Source: Namhaeicola sp039714555
Lineage (GTDB): Bacteria; Bacteroidota; Bacteroidia; Flavobacteriales; Flavobacteriaceae
Assembly (NCBI GenBank): GCA_039714555.1
Contig: JBDLJB010000003.1
Location: 83,239-147,238 of the forward strand
Direction: 5' to 3'
DNA length: 64,000 nucleotides
Shown here: positions 1 to 7,760 of the stretch, in pieces
How positions within the stretch are numbered: position 1 is the stretch's first letter
Layout of the letters: each line of letters starts with the position of its first letter
The notes under the pieces: model-generated
What the model was told of the DNA's origin: nothing
Seen by the model: the letters and a program-made list of their open reading frames with translations, nothing else
Database searches by the model: none
Translations under genes and position numbers: made by a program

Positions 1-546
1 TGATGGGCATACTAAATTTCCAACATTTTCAATCATAACGATTGAATTGGCTGCTGGTTTGAGTTTTAACACTGCATTGTTAACCATATCACTATCTAAA
101 TGACAGGCTTTTCCGGTATTTACTTGAACTACAGGTATTTTTAATAAATCTATTCTGTCAGCATCATTCATAGTTTGTTGATCACCTTCAATAACATAAA
201 AATCAATTTCCGATTTAAGATCAGAAAGGGTTTTCTCTAATAAACTGGTTTTACCAGAGCCCGGAGAACTTACTAAATTGATAGCAAAAATATTTTTTCC
301 TAAAAAATAACCACGATTTCTTTCAGCGAGCAATTGATTGGATTGTAGAATATCTTGTTCTATTTCAATGATTGTCTTTTCGTGATGATGATGGTCATGT
401 TGATGGTGAGAATGATCGTGATCGTGTGAGTGGTCATGATGACCTAAATGATTTTCAATTTCAATTTTTTTAACAATTGAGTCTGTTTCACCAGGTTTTT
501 TTATGGTAATTTCATCTGTAGCACTACATCCGCAAGTTGTACACAT
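1..546 (-). CDS. hypB: Hydrogenase nickel incorporation GTPase HypB (5' part, cut by window edge)
   Basis: The first 182 residues are present and the C-terminus lies beyond the left edge. HypB is the GTPase that helps deliver nickel to NiFe-hydrogenase in the cytoplasm, working with HypA. The protein opens with MCTTCGC, the N-terminal high-affinity nickel site (CxxCGC) known from E. coli HypB. A stretch at residues 33-55 has 14 histidines mixed with Asp and Ser, the nickel-storage region of some HypB proteins. A P-loop (SPGSGKT) is at about 94-100, and the metal-binding Cys-His of the G domain sits in GKACHLD at about 148-154. The start is fixed because MCTTCGC begins at this ATG. It implies a NiFe-hydrogenase locus to the left. 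Confidence is very high. Confidence 0.96.
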   Translation of the reverse strand, partial: MCTTCGCSATDEITIKKPGETDSIVKKIEIENHLGHHDHSHDHDHSHHQHDHHHHEKTIIEIEQDILQSNQLLAERNRGYFLGKNIFAINLVSSPGSGKTSLLEKTLSDLKSEIDFYVIEGDQQTMNDADRIDLLKIPVVQVNTGKACHLDSDMVNNAVLKLKPAANSIVMIENVGNLVCPS

Positions 547-566
547 AACTTATTATTTATACTCAT

Positions 567-600
567 CAAATATATTAATATTTTATGATTAAATTTTCAA
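567..600 (-). promoter_or_regulatory. Bacteroidota-type promoter for hypB
   Basis: On the minus strand TATATTTG (567-574) matches the -7 consensus TAnnTTTG exactly. A TTG (-33 element) lies at 598-600 with a 23-nt spacer, at the upper end of the accepted range. It would start transcription about 15 nt upstream of the hypB ATG, suggesting hypB leads its own transcript. Confidence 0.5.
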
Positions 601-638
601 GATTACATGTAAATTTTAGTGTAAATTAAACAAAAATA

Positions 639-827
639 CTAGTCATGTAATAAAAATGTGATAATGGCAAAAAGGACGATGGCTAAAAATATTGCAACGC
701 CAACTACCCATACATTTTTATAATAATATTGATGAAGTCTTATGTCTTTTCGGTAACTCCATATCATTATTACAATAAAAGCAAATGAGAAAACAGCAGC
801 AAAAATTATTTGTCCTTTGCTAAACAT
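639..827 (-). CDS. Small membrane protein, unknown function
   Basis: A 62-residue protein with two predicted membrane segments (about residues 7-24 and 39-59). They are separated by a basic, tyrosine-rich stretch (YRKDIRLHQYYYK), which by the positive-inside rule should face the cytoplasm. It ends 93 nt upstream of hypB on the same strand, but the hypB promoter lies between them, so it need not be part of the hyp transcript. I recognise no family. Codon use matches the neighbours, so it is probably a real gene. Confidence 0.6.
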   Translation of the reverse strand: MFSKGQIIFAAVFSFAFIVIMIWSYRKDIRLHQYYYKNVWVVGVAIFLAIVLFAIITFLLHD

Positions 828-871
828 AATGGTTATATTTATAGCTGTAAATTTAGATTAAATTTTATAAA

Positions 872-1588
872 ATGGGAAAAAATGCAGTAGTTTTTGGAGC
901 AACATCTGGAATAGGTAGAGAATTGGCAAAACTATTGGTAAAAGATGGATATAAAGTTGCCATTACCGGGCGAAGGGAAGAAAAGTTAAAGGTAATCCTA
1001 GAAAACAATCCAAATAATTTCGTGATAAAAAAACATGATGTTACAGAATTAACTTCATCCGAAAAGATTTTTAAAGAATTAATTGATGAATTAAAAACTA
1101 TTGATCTTGTTGTTTACAGTTCAGGGATTGGGGAACCAAATTATAATTTACAATGGGAAAAGGAAGAACCAACACTACAAACAAATGTAATTGGTGCGGT
1201 TAAGATCTACGGTTTGGCCTATAATTTTTTTAAACAACAAGGATATGGTCATTTGGTTGGAATTTCATCGGTTGCAGGCATTAGAGGTAACCGTCATGTT
1301 CCTGCCTATTTTGCTTCAAAAGCATTTCAAAATAATTATTTGGAGTCACTCTGGATGAAAGCAAAACGAAGTAAAGCAGATATTTATATTACAGATATTG
1401 CTCCCGGTTTTGTCAATACTAAAATGGCATTGGGAGATACATTTGGAATGGCATCTTTAGAAAAAGCAACAAAACAAATTCACACTGCTATAAAGCGCAA
1501 AAAGAAAAAAGCATATATTACAAAAAGGTGGAGTGCAATTGCATTTGTTTTGCGAATATTACCTGCAAGTTTGATCATGAAGACATAA
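872..1588 (+). CDS. Short-chain dehydrogenase/reductase (SDR) family oxidoreductase
   Basis: A classical SDR of 238 residues with a Rossmann fold and NAD(P)-dependent oxidation or reduction of an unknown alcohol or carbonyl. The cofactor motif GATSGIG is at residues 9-15, with TGRR following the second strand. The catalytic triad is visible as Ser132/133 (ISSVAG), Tyr146 and Lys150 (YFASK). The basic pair after TG suggests an NADPH preference, which is inference. The C-terminus carries a basic patch (KRKKKK) and a hydrophobic tail, as in SDRs that associate loosely with membranes. It stands 28 nt upstream of the MazG-like gene and the two may be cotranscribed. Substrate unknown. Confidence 0.9.
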   Translation: MGKNAVVFGATSGIGRELAKLLVKDGYKVAITGRREEKLKVILENNPNNFVIKKHDVTELTSSEKIFKELIDELKTIDLVVYSSGIGEPNYNLQWEKEEPTLQTNVIGAVKIYGLAYNFFKQQGYGHLVGISSVAGIRGNRHVPAYFASKAFQNNYLESLWMKAKRSKADIYITDIAPGFVNTKMALGDTFGMASLEKATKQIHTAIKRKKKKAYITKRWSAIAFVLRILPASLIMKT

Positions 1589-1616
1589 TCTATCAATCAT
1601 TTTTTACCATTTTATT

Positions 1617-2003
1617 ATGAAGAACAAAATAGAAGCAGTACAAAAATTTCATAAAACTTTTGGTTTGGGAGTTCGAAATAAACCTACTTCAAAACTTTCA
1701 GATGATTTGATAACCTTACGTTATAATTTGATGGTTGAAGAGAATAAAGAATATCTTGAAGCAGCTAAAAATAACGATTTGATTGAGGTTGCTGATGCTT
1801 TGGGGGATATGTTATATATCATTTTCGGAACTATTTTAGAGCATGGACTTCAAGATAAAATGGAAGCTGTTTTTGATGAAATTCAACGAAGTAATATGAG
1901 TAAAATGGGTAAAGACGGTAAACCGGTTTATCGAGAAGATGGTAAAATAATGAAAGGTTCCAATTATTTTGAGCCTGATATCAAAGGTATTTTAAAAGAT
2001 TAG
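1617..2003 (+). CDS. MazG-like / phosphoribosyl-ATP pyrophosphohydrolase-like nucleotide hydrolase
   Basis: A 128-residue all-alpha NTP pyrophosphohydrolase. The metal-binding pattern ExxE...ExxD is visible: Glu42 and Glu45 in EENKEYLE, then Glu57, Asp60 and Asp64 in EVADALGD. This is the PRA-PH/MazG-like group found as stand-alone proteins in bacteria and phages. It is expected to cleave a nucleoside triphosphate to the monophosphate plus pyrophosphate, perhaps for nucleotide-pool cleaning; the true substrate cannot be read from sequence. The C-terminal half (after about residue 90) is charged and may cap the active site. Confidence 0.85.
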   Translation: MKNKIEAVQKFHKTFGLGVRNKPTSKLSDDLITLRYNLMVEENKEYLEAAKNNDLIEVADALGDMLYIIFGTILEHGLQDKMEAVFDEIQRSNMSKMGKDGKPVYREDGKIMKGSNYFEPDIKGILKD

Positions 2004-2021
2004 GTCAAAATGAAATGAGCA

Positions 2022-2041
2022 CCTGCCTGCCGATATGCAGG
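2022..2041. repeat. Short CCTGC-rich inverted repeat fragment
   Basis: CCTGC at 2022-2026 and GCAGG at 2037-2041 flank a short GC-rich core in an otherwise AT-rich spacer. This resembles the dispersed CCTGCCTGCCG-type intergenic repeats common in Bacteroidota genomes. A similar GCCGATAG core occurs near 39207 within the trpF reading frame. The copy looks degenerate. Confidence 0.35.
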
Positions 2042-2108
2042 AAATACCTCTATGGATCAGCCTCAAGGATAGTTAGTTTCAAGGTTTTTTATTTAGAAGT
2101 TAAATAAA

Positions 2109-2137
2109 AATGGGGGTCACTTTAAGTGACCCCCATT
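2109..2137. terminator. Bidirectional terminator between MazG-like gene and ilvE
   Basis: A perfect 14-bp inverted repeat (arms 2109-2122 and 2124-2137, built on GGGGGTCACTT) lies between two convergent genes. The stem is very GC-rich for this genome. An A-tract precedes it and AT-rich DNA follows, so it can end transcription from both sides. Confidence 0.8.
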
Positions 2138-2162
2138 AATTATCAATAGTATTTCAAATTAT

Positions 2163-3233
2163 TTATTTTACTTCATAACGCCAGCCAAATTTATCTTCGG
2201 CACGATTATATTGAATATCTGTCATTCGTTTTTTAAATTTTCTGGCGTAATTATTTTCAATTATGGGTAATTCATAATCAATACCTTCAAATCCGAATCC
2301 TGAAATAGGCGAAATTACTGCTGCAGTTCCAGCACCAAACATTTCTTTAAGATCACCTTTTTTCTGAGCATCGAGCAATTCTTTAACAGTAATTTTTCTC
2401 ACCTCTACAGTAATCCCTTCATCTTTGGCAATATCAATGATGCTTTTTCTAGTTACACCATCTAAAATTCTATCACTGGTTGGAGCTGTTAATAAAGTAT
2501 CTCCAACTCTGATAAAAATATTCATAGCACCGGCTTCTTCAATATATTCGTGTGAGGTAGCATCAGTCCAAATTATTTGTTGGTAACCTTTTTCAATAGC
2601 CAATTGTGTAGGATAAAATTGTCCGCCATAGTTTCCTCCAGCTTTAGCGTAACCTACGCCACCATCTGCAGAACGAGAATAATATTGTTCTATTAAAACT
2701 TTAACTTTCCCTGAAAAATAAGGACCTGAAGGAGCACAAACTATCATAAATTTATATTTGTCAGAAGGAGAAGCGTGAACACCCTCACCAGTTGCAAAAA
2801 CAAATGGACGAATATATAATGAACTTCCGTCAGTTGTAGGAATCCAGGCGTTATCAATTTTTAAAAGTTCTTTTAAACCTTCCATAAATAATTCTTCAGG
2901 AAACTCAGGTATAGCCATCCTTTTGGATGAGATATTCATTCTTTTTTGATTCTCCAAAGGGCGGAATAACCATACTTTATCATTATCATCTTTATAAGCT
3001 TTCATACCCTCAAAAACCGATTGACCGTAATGAAAAATTTTAGCAGAAGGATCTAAGCTAACATTTTGGTAAGGCATAATTTGTGGTTGTTGCCATTTGC
3101 CATCTTTATAATCACAAACAAACATATGATCAGTAAAAACCTGTCCAAAAGGTAAATGATCAAAATCAACATTTTGAATCTTAGATTCTTTAGCTTTTTC
3201 TATTTTAATCTTTGTAGTTAAATCTATACTCAT
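2163..3233 (-). CDS. ilvE: Branched-chain amino acid aminotransferase
   Basis: A 356-residue class-IV PLP transaminase that interconverts Leu, Ile and Val with their 2-oxo acids using 2-oxoglutarate/glutamate. The PLP lysine is Lys197 in YAKAGGNYGG, and GQSVFEGMKAY (about 70-80), typical of the longer type-II BCAT group, is present. EYIEEAGAMN and the Thr-rich TAPTSDRILDGVTR segment bind the cofactor phosphate and substrate. Length agrees with that family. A -7 element (TAAATTTG, minus strand, 3250-3257) sits 17 nt before the ATG. It is divergent from mnmD and convergent with the MazG-like gene. Confidence 0.96.
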   Translation of the reverse strand: MSIDLTTKIKIEKAKESKIQNVDFDHLPFGQVFTDHMFVCDYKDGKWQQPQIMPYQNVSLDPSAKIFHYGQSVFEGMKAYKDDNDKVWLFRPLENQKRMNISSKRMAIPEFPEELFMEGLKELLKIDNAWIPTTDGSSLYIRPFVFATGEGVHASPSDKYKFMIVCAPSGPYFSGKVKVLIEQYYSRSADGGVGYAKAGGNYGGQFYPTQLAIEKGYQQIIWTDATSHEYIEEAGAMNIFIRVGDTLLTAPTSDRILDGVTRKSIIDIAKDEGITVEVRKITVKELLDAQKKGDLKEMFGAGTAAVISPISGFGFEGIDYELPIIENNYARKFKKRMTDIQYNRAEDKFGWRYEVK

Positions 3234-3249
3234 GATACATAATTTTGTA

Positions 3250-3325
3250 CAAATTTACTTAATAAAGCTTAATTTTTACGCTTATTTATTGGCAAAATCA
3301 CAAAGAATTAACTTTTGTATCTTTG
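3250..3325. promoter_or_regulatory. Divergent promoter region ilvE / mnmD
   Basis: Two -7 elements face away from each other: TAAATTTG on the minus strand (3250-3257) for ilvE and TATCTTTG on the plus strand (3318-3325) for mnmD. Neither has a TTG at the ideal distance (the nearest for mnmD is 26 nt upstream), so the -33 halves are weak. Confidence 0.45.
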
Positions 3326-3344
3326 ATATTATTTATTTTATAAT

Positions 3345-4019
3345 GTGAAAAGAATAATTATTAAAACTAAAGATGGCTCTTCGAGTATTTATTTACCCGA
3401 TTTGGATGAATATTACCATTCTAAACATGGAGCAATAAATGAAGCTTATCATGTTTTTATAAAAAACGGATTGGATCTTTTTGATAAAGGATCTAATATT
3501 GATATCATGGAAATTGGTTTTGGTACTGGTTTAAATTGTTTTATCACTTTTTTAGAATCTCAAAAACGAAAATTACAGATTAATTACAATGGTATAGATG
3601 CATTTCCACTTAAAGCAGAAGAAATTTCGCAACTGAATTATGTTGAGGAATTGAAAGCGGTTGATCATAAAAATATATTTAATAAAATTCATCAGACAGA
3701 TTGGAATGAGCAAATTAAAATTAATTCAAATTTTGTTTTGAAGAAAAGAAAACAATTTTTCAAAGAAATAAATGATAAAAATCAATTTGATTTAATTTAT
3801 TTTGATGCTTTTGGGGCAAGAGTTCAACCTGAATTATGGACTGAAGAAATATTTAATAGAATGTATATTGCATTAAAAAATAATGGAATTTTAGTAACTT
3901 ACTCAGCTAAAGGTAGTGTACGCAGAGCTATGCAAAGTGTAGGTTTTGTAGTTGAAAGATTACCCGGTCCACCCGGTAAACGCGAAATGCTGAGAGGGAA
4001 AAAAATTATAGTAATTTAA
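3345..4019 (+). CDS. mnmD: tRNA 5-methylaminomethyl-2-thiouridine methyltransferase (MnmD-like)
   Basis: A 224-residue SAM-dependent methyltransferase of the MnmD type, the methyl-transfer half of E. coli MnmC. It makes the last step of mnm5s2U at the wobble base of tRNA. The SAM motif EIGFGTGLN is at about 56-64, and the family signature DAFG..VQPELW occurs at about 150-160. The FAD oxidase half is absent, as in other stand-alone MnmD proteins. The start is GTG: an ATG two bases upstream is in another frame and meets a stop at once. Confidence 0.92.
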   Translation: MKRIIIKTKDGSSSIYLPDLDEYYHSKHGAINEAYHVFIKNGLDLFDKGSNIDIMEIGFGTGLNCFITFLESQKRKLQINYNGIDAFPLKAEEISQLNYVEELKAVDHKNIFNKIHQTDWNEQIKINSNFVLKKRKQFFKEINDKNQFDLIYFDAFGARVQPELWTEEIFNRMYIALKNNGILVTYSAKGSVRRAMQSVGFVVERLPGPPGKREMLRGKKIIVI

Positions 4020-4032
4020 GATTTAAAAAATT

Positions 4033-4170
4033 ATGACAGATCCAAAATTCATCAAGCGAAAAAAACCAAACTATAAAAGAGCAATTATTTTATTTATCGT
4101 ATTGATCATTATACTTTTTATTTTTTTTAATATTGATAGATTGATTGAAGGGTTATTTGTGGTTCAGTAA
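4033..4170 (+). CDS. 45-residue single-span membrane peptide
   Basis: A short reading frame of 45 codons starting with ATG at 4033. It has a basic N-terminal third (MTDPKFIKRKKPNYKR), one strongly hydrophobic segment (about residues 17-33) and a short C-terminal tail. It lies 13 nt after mnmD and 17 nt before the next gene, so it fits an operon. The basic N-terminus suggests N-in topology. No family recognised. Composition and spacing support a real gene, but only conservation in relatives would prove it. Confidence 0.55.
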   Translation: MTDPKFIKRKKPNYKRAIILFIVLIIILFIFFNIDRLIEGLFVVQ

Positions 4171-4187
4171 ATATCTAAAAAGAGAAA

Positions 4188-5489
4188 ATGTTCTTAAAAA
4201 AAAGTAAATCTTCTAAAGATAAAAAACAAGTCGTTGAATTGTTTAGAGAGCATGTATCTTCTGGCAAAGTTGATTTTTATAAAAAATATAATATGGACTT
4301 TGTTATGGGGCATAGAGATGGCCCATGGCTTTATGATATTGATGGAAAGAAGAAATTATTTAATCTTCATTCTAATGGAGGTGTATTTAATTTAGGTCAT
4401 CGAAACAATGAAATTATTAACTATTTAAAAGAACAACTCAATTTTTATGATATTGGTAATCACCATCTAATAAGTAAACCCAGAGCAAAATTAGCTACAA
4501 AGATTGCCAAATTAATGCCAGGCGATTTAGAGTATACCATTTTTGGCGTTAGTGGAGGTGAAGCTATAGATGTTGCATTGAAAATTGCCAGGAGTTATAC
4601 AAAAAGAAAAAAAATAATATCAGCAAAAGGCGGTTACCATGGTCATACAGGACTATCAGTTCAAACCGGAGATGACAAATATAAAGCACCTTTTTTATTA
4701 GATTCTGAAGATTATTTACAAGTACCATTTAACAATATAGAAGCATTGCAAGATGTATTAGATCATGATGTTGCTGCAATTATTTTAGAAACTATTCCTG
4801 CTACTTTAGGAATGCCACTCCCAAAAGAAGGATATCTAAAAAAGGTTAAAGAATTATGTGAAAGTAATGGCAGTTTATTGATCTTAGATGAAGTACAAGC
4901 AGGTTTGGGAAGAACAGGGAAAATATGGGCATTTGAACATTTTAATGTAATACCTGATATAGTCGTTTTGGCAAAAGGCTTATCAGGTGGGATTTACCCT
5001 ATTAGTGCAACAGTAGTCAATAAGAAATTAGAATCCGTTTTTCATGATGATCCGTTCATTCATATTTCGACTTCTGGAGGAGCTGAACTTGGCAGTATGG
5101 TAGCACTTAAAGTATTAGAGATAACATCGGATAAAAATTTTCTTGATAAGGTTATTATTCTTTCAGATTTATTTCAAAAAGGACTTGAAAAATTACAAAA
5201 AAAACATAATAACTTTTTTATAGGAATAAGGCGATTGGGTTTGATGATGGGTTTGGAATTAAAAGATAACATGGCAGGACCGGTATTGACAAAAGCAGCT
5301 TATGACAATGATCTATTAATAATATATGCCAATAATGACACATCGGTCGTACAATTTCTACCCCCTTTGATCATGGATGAAAAAGATATAAATTACATTA
5401 TCAAGCAATTGGATAAAGCTTTAAATGAAGCCAGAGTTTTACATACTGCATTAAAGTTAAAAGAAAATATAACTTCCTTTTTTAAATAA
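4188..5489 (+). CDS. Class-III aminotransferase-fold PLP enzyme
   Basis: A 433-residue fold-type I PLP enzyme of the class-III (ornithine/acetylornithine) family. Visible motifs are GGYHGHTG (148-155), the cofactor-ring Asp234 in LDEVQAGLGRTG and the Schiff-base Lys263 in LAKGLSGG. The family includes omega-aminotransferases, but also phospholyases acting on phosphoethanolamine or phosphohydroxylysine, so transamination cannot be assumed. It begins a cluster of four genes with gaps of 6 and 45 nt and then a 4-nt overlap. The next gene has kinase-fold residues, which makes the phospholyase option worth testing. Family is certain; substrate unknown. Confidence 0.9.
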   Translation: MFLKKSKSSKDKKQVVELFREHVSSGKVDFYKKYNMDFVMGHRDGPWLYDIDGKKKLFNLHSNGGVFNLGHRNNEIINYLKEQLNFYDIGNHHLISKPRAKLATKIAKLMPGDLEYTIFGVSGGEAIDVALKIARSYTKRKKIISAKGGYHGHTGLSVQTGDDKYKAPFLLDSEDYLQVPFNNIEALQDVLDHDVAAIILETIPATLGMPLPKEGYLKKVKELCESNGSLLILDEVQAGLGRTGKIWAFEHFNVIPDIVVLAKGLSGGIYPISATVVNKKLESVFHDDPFIHISTSGGAELGSMVALKVLEITSDKNFLDKVIILSDLFQKGLEKLQKKHNNFFIGIRRLGLMMGLELKDNMAGPVLTKAAYDNDLLIIYANNDTSVVQFLPPLIMDEKDINYIIKQLDKALNEARVLHTALKLKENITSFFK

Positions 5490-5495
5490 ATAATT

Positions 5496-6401
5496 ATGCC
5501 AATTACCGAAGAATTTCTTCAATCATTTGAACAAGGATTAAACCCACAATTTCCTGAAAAATCTAAAATTCCGGCAAAAATTGTTGGGTATGGTGAGATA
5601 TCTTCCATCTTTAAAATTGATCCATACAACAAATGGGTCTTTAAAAGATTACCATTATTTACAAATGTTGTGGAAGCTGCAAATTATTCTAAAAATTACA
5701 ATACTTATACAAATAAGTTAAAACAGGCTGGTTTAGCTCTACCTGAAGATAATATTTTTATTATTTCTGATAAAAAAGTAGTATTGTATTTGGCTCAGGA
5801 GGCTTTGAAAAAGGAAGATTTGTGTCAAAATAAATTACATTCACTTTCCAAGGAAAAGGCAATTGAAATGTTGGATAATATTTTTTTAAATATTAAAAAA
5901 GTAGCAGATTTCAATAAGAATAACAAACCGGAAATATCATTATCAATTGACGGGCAGGTTTCTAATTGGGCATTGGTAAATAATCAACTTTTGTATTTTG
6001 ATACCAGTACGCCTTTGTTTAAGATTAATGGAGAAGAACAATTAGATCCGGAGCTATTATTGAATAGCACTCCTAAAGCTTTGCGTTGGATCATAAGAAA
6101 GTTCTTTTTACAAGAAGTGATGGATAGATATTATGATTTACGTTTGGTCTTTATTGATATAATTGCAAATTTGCATAAAGAAAAAATGCAGGACCTGATT
6201 GATGAATCTATAATAAATGCAAATAATTTATTATCAGAAAATGAAGAAATCATTACACGAAAAGAAGTAGATAAATATTATGCAAATGATAAATTTATTT
6301 GGCAATTATTTTTGGCTTTACGCCGAATGGACAGGTGGTTAACAACAAATATATTTAATAAGCAATATGAGTTTATTTTACCTGGAAAAATCGAAAGGTA
6401 A
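5496..6401 (+). CDS. Kinase-fold-like protein (resembles DUF6206)
   Basis: A 301-residue soluble protein that I associate from memory with DUF6206, a family without known function. The order of residues matches the APH/choline-kinase fold. There is a glycine loop GYGEIS (31-36), a lysine in WVFKRLP (Lys50) and a hinge-like hydrophobic strand (about 96-101). Then comes Asp152 with four residues to Asn157 in IDGQVSNWAL, equivalent to HGDxxxxN, and Asp169 in LLYFDTS, equivalent to the DFD metal ligand. The usual catalytic-loop His is replaced by Ile. An alpha-helical C-terminal third follows. Its position next to a class-III PLP enzyme suggests small-molecule phosphorylation; this is inference. 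Confidence 0.6.
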   Translation: MPITEEFLQSFEQGLNPQFPEKSKIPAKIVGYGEISSIFKIDPYNKWVFKRLPLFTNVVEAANYSKNYNTYTNKLKQAGLALPEDNIFIISDKKVVLYLAQEALKKEDLCQNKLHSLSKEKAIEMLDNIFLNIKKVADFNKNNKPEISLSIDGQVSNWALVNNQLLYFDTSTPLFKINGEEQLDPELLLNSTPKALRWIIRKFFLQEVMDRYYDLRLVFIDIIANLHKEKMQDLIDESIINANNLLSENEEIITRKEVDKYYANDKFIWQLFLALRRMDRWLTTNIFNKQYEFILPGKIER

Positions 6402-6446
6402 GTAATGAATTTTGAGAAACGAATAGATTAATTATTCAATTAAATT

Positions 6447-7760
6447 ATGTGTGATACTTTTATAGCCTTACCAAAAGTAACAGAAGATAGGACTATCATT
6501 TTTGCTAAAAACAGTGATCGAGAAGCAAATGAAGCACAAAGTTTGGAGTATCATTCACCAAAAAGATACACTGATCAATCAAAAGTAAAATGTACTTATA
6601 TTGAAATTCCACAAATAGAAAAAACTAATGGTATTATTATTAGTCGCCCTTTTTGGATGTGGGGTGCAGAAATGGGTGTAAATGAACATGGAGTTGTAAT
6701 TGGAAATGAAGCGGTTTTTACCAAAATAAAAGTAAAAAAGAAAGGCGTTTTAACAGGTATGGATCTGTTACGACTGGCTTTAGAACGAGCTGATACAGCA
6801 AGAAAAGCCAAACAAGTAATTATTGATCTTTTAAATGAATATGGGCAGGGGGGAGTTTGTGGATATGAAGATAAAGGAATGTTCTATCACAACAGTTTTA
6901 TAATAGCTGACAAAGAAGAAGCCTGGGTTTTAGAAACTGCAGGTGAATTTTGGGTTACCAAAAAGGTTAAAGAATTTTATGCAATTAGCAATGGTTTAAC
7001 AATAGGTTCTGATTACGATGAAATTCATCCAAATGCTATTAAGTATGCACAAAAAAGAAAGTGGATCAAAGGAGAATTTAACTTTGCATTGGCATTTTCC
7101 GATTTTTTATATACTACATTTTCTGCTTGTAAGAAAAGAAAGAGTAGGGCAGATGAAATTTTAGAGAACAGTTTAAAAAAAATTAATATACAATCTGCAT
7201 TTGCACATTTAAGAGACCATAATTCAGATAAATATAACCCATCCAAAGCTGTCTTAGGCAATACTATTTGTGCCCATGCCGGAAATTCAATTACGCGAAA
7301 TGCTTCGCAAACTACAGCTTCTTTGATAGTTCATTTAACAAAAGAAAAACCTATAATTTGGGTTACAGCTACTTCTACACCTTGTATTTCAATATTTAAA
7401 CCAATTTGGTTTGATGCTAAAGTTGTGCCAAATTTAGGGGAAGAATTGGGCGCTTTGTATAATGCGAAGTCTTTTTGGTGGAAACATGAAATGTTGCATA
7501 GAGAAATATTAAAAGATTATAAAAATAGAATTAAGATTATTGAAAAGGAACGAAATGAAGTTGAAGATATGTTTATGAACTTAGTTTATACGCAAAATAA
7601 TAAAGGGATTGAAATTTCTAAAATTACTTTTGAAAAACATTTACAATTGATTGAAAAATGGATAGAAAATGTGAGGAAATCAGGAAATAAAAACAGTTCA
7701 AATATTATCTATAAGAACTATTGGAAGAAGTTGAATAATAAAGTAAAATTGACACTATGA
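6447..7760 (+). CDS. Peptidase C69 / secernin family Ntn-type amidohydrolase
   Basis: A 437-residue protein of the C69 dipeptidase/secernin group (Ntn-hydrolase fold). It begins MCDTFIAL, so the nucleophile would be Cys2 after removal of the initiator Met. NSDRE (22-26) with Asn and Arg lines the active site as in the family. No signal peptide is seen, so it is cytoplasmic. Known relatives cleave dipeptides or other amide bonds; the substrate here is not readable. It overlaps the next gene by 4 nt, showing translational coupling with the nitrilase-family hydrolase. Confidence 0.88.
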   Translation: MCDTFIALPKVTEDRTIIFAKNSDREANEAQSLEYHSPKRYTDQSKVKCTYIEIPQIEKTNGIIISRPFWMWGAEMGVNEHGVVIGNEAVFTKIKVKKKGVLTGMDLLRLALERADTARKAKQVIIDLLNEYGQGGVCGYEDKGMFYHNSFIIADKEEAWVLETAGEFWVTKKVKEFYAISNGLTIGSDYDEIHPNAIKYAQKRKWIKGEFNFALAFSDFLYTTFSACKKRKSRADEILENSLKKINIQSAFAHLRDHNSDKYNPSKAVLGNTICAHAGNSITRNASQTTASLIVHLTKEKPIIWVTATSTPCISIFKPIWFDAKVVPNLGEELGALYNAKSFWWKHEMLHREILKDYKNRIKIIEKERNEVEDMFMNLVYTQNNKGIEISKITFEKHLQLIEKWIENVRKSGNKNSSNIIYKNYWKKLNNKVKLTL

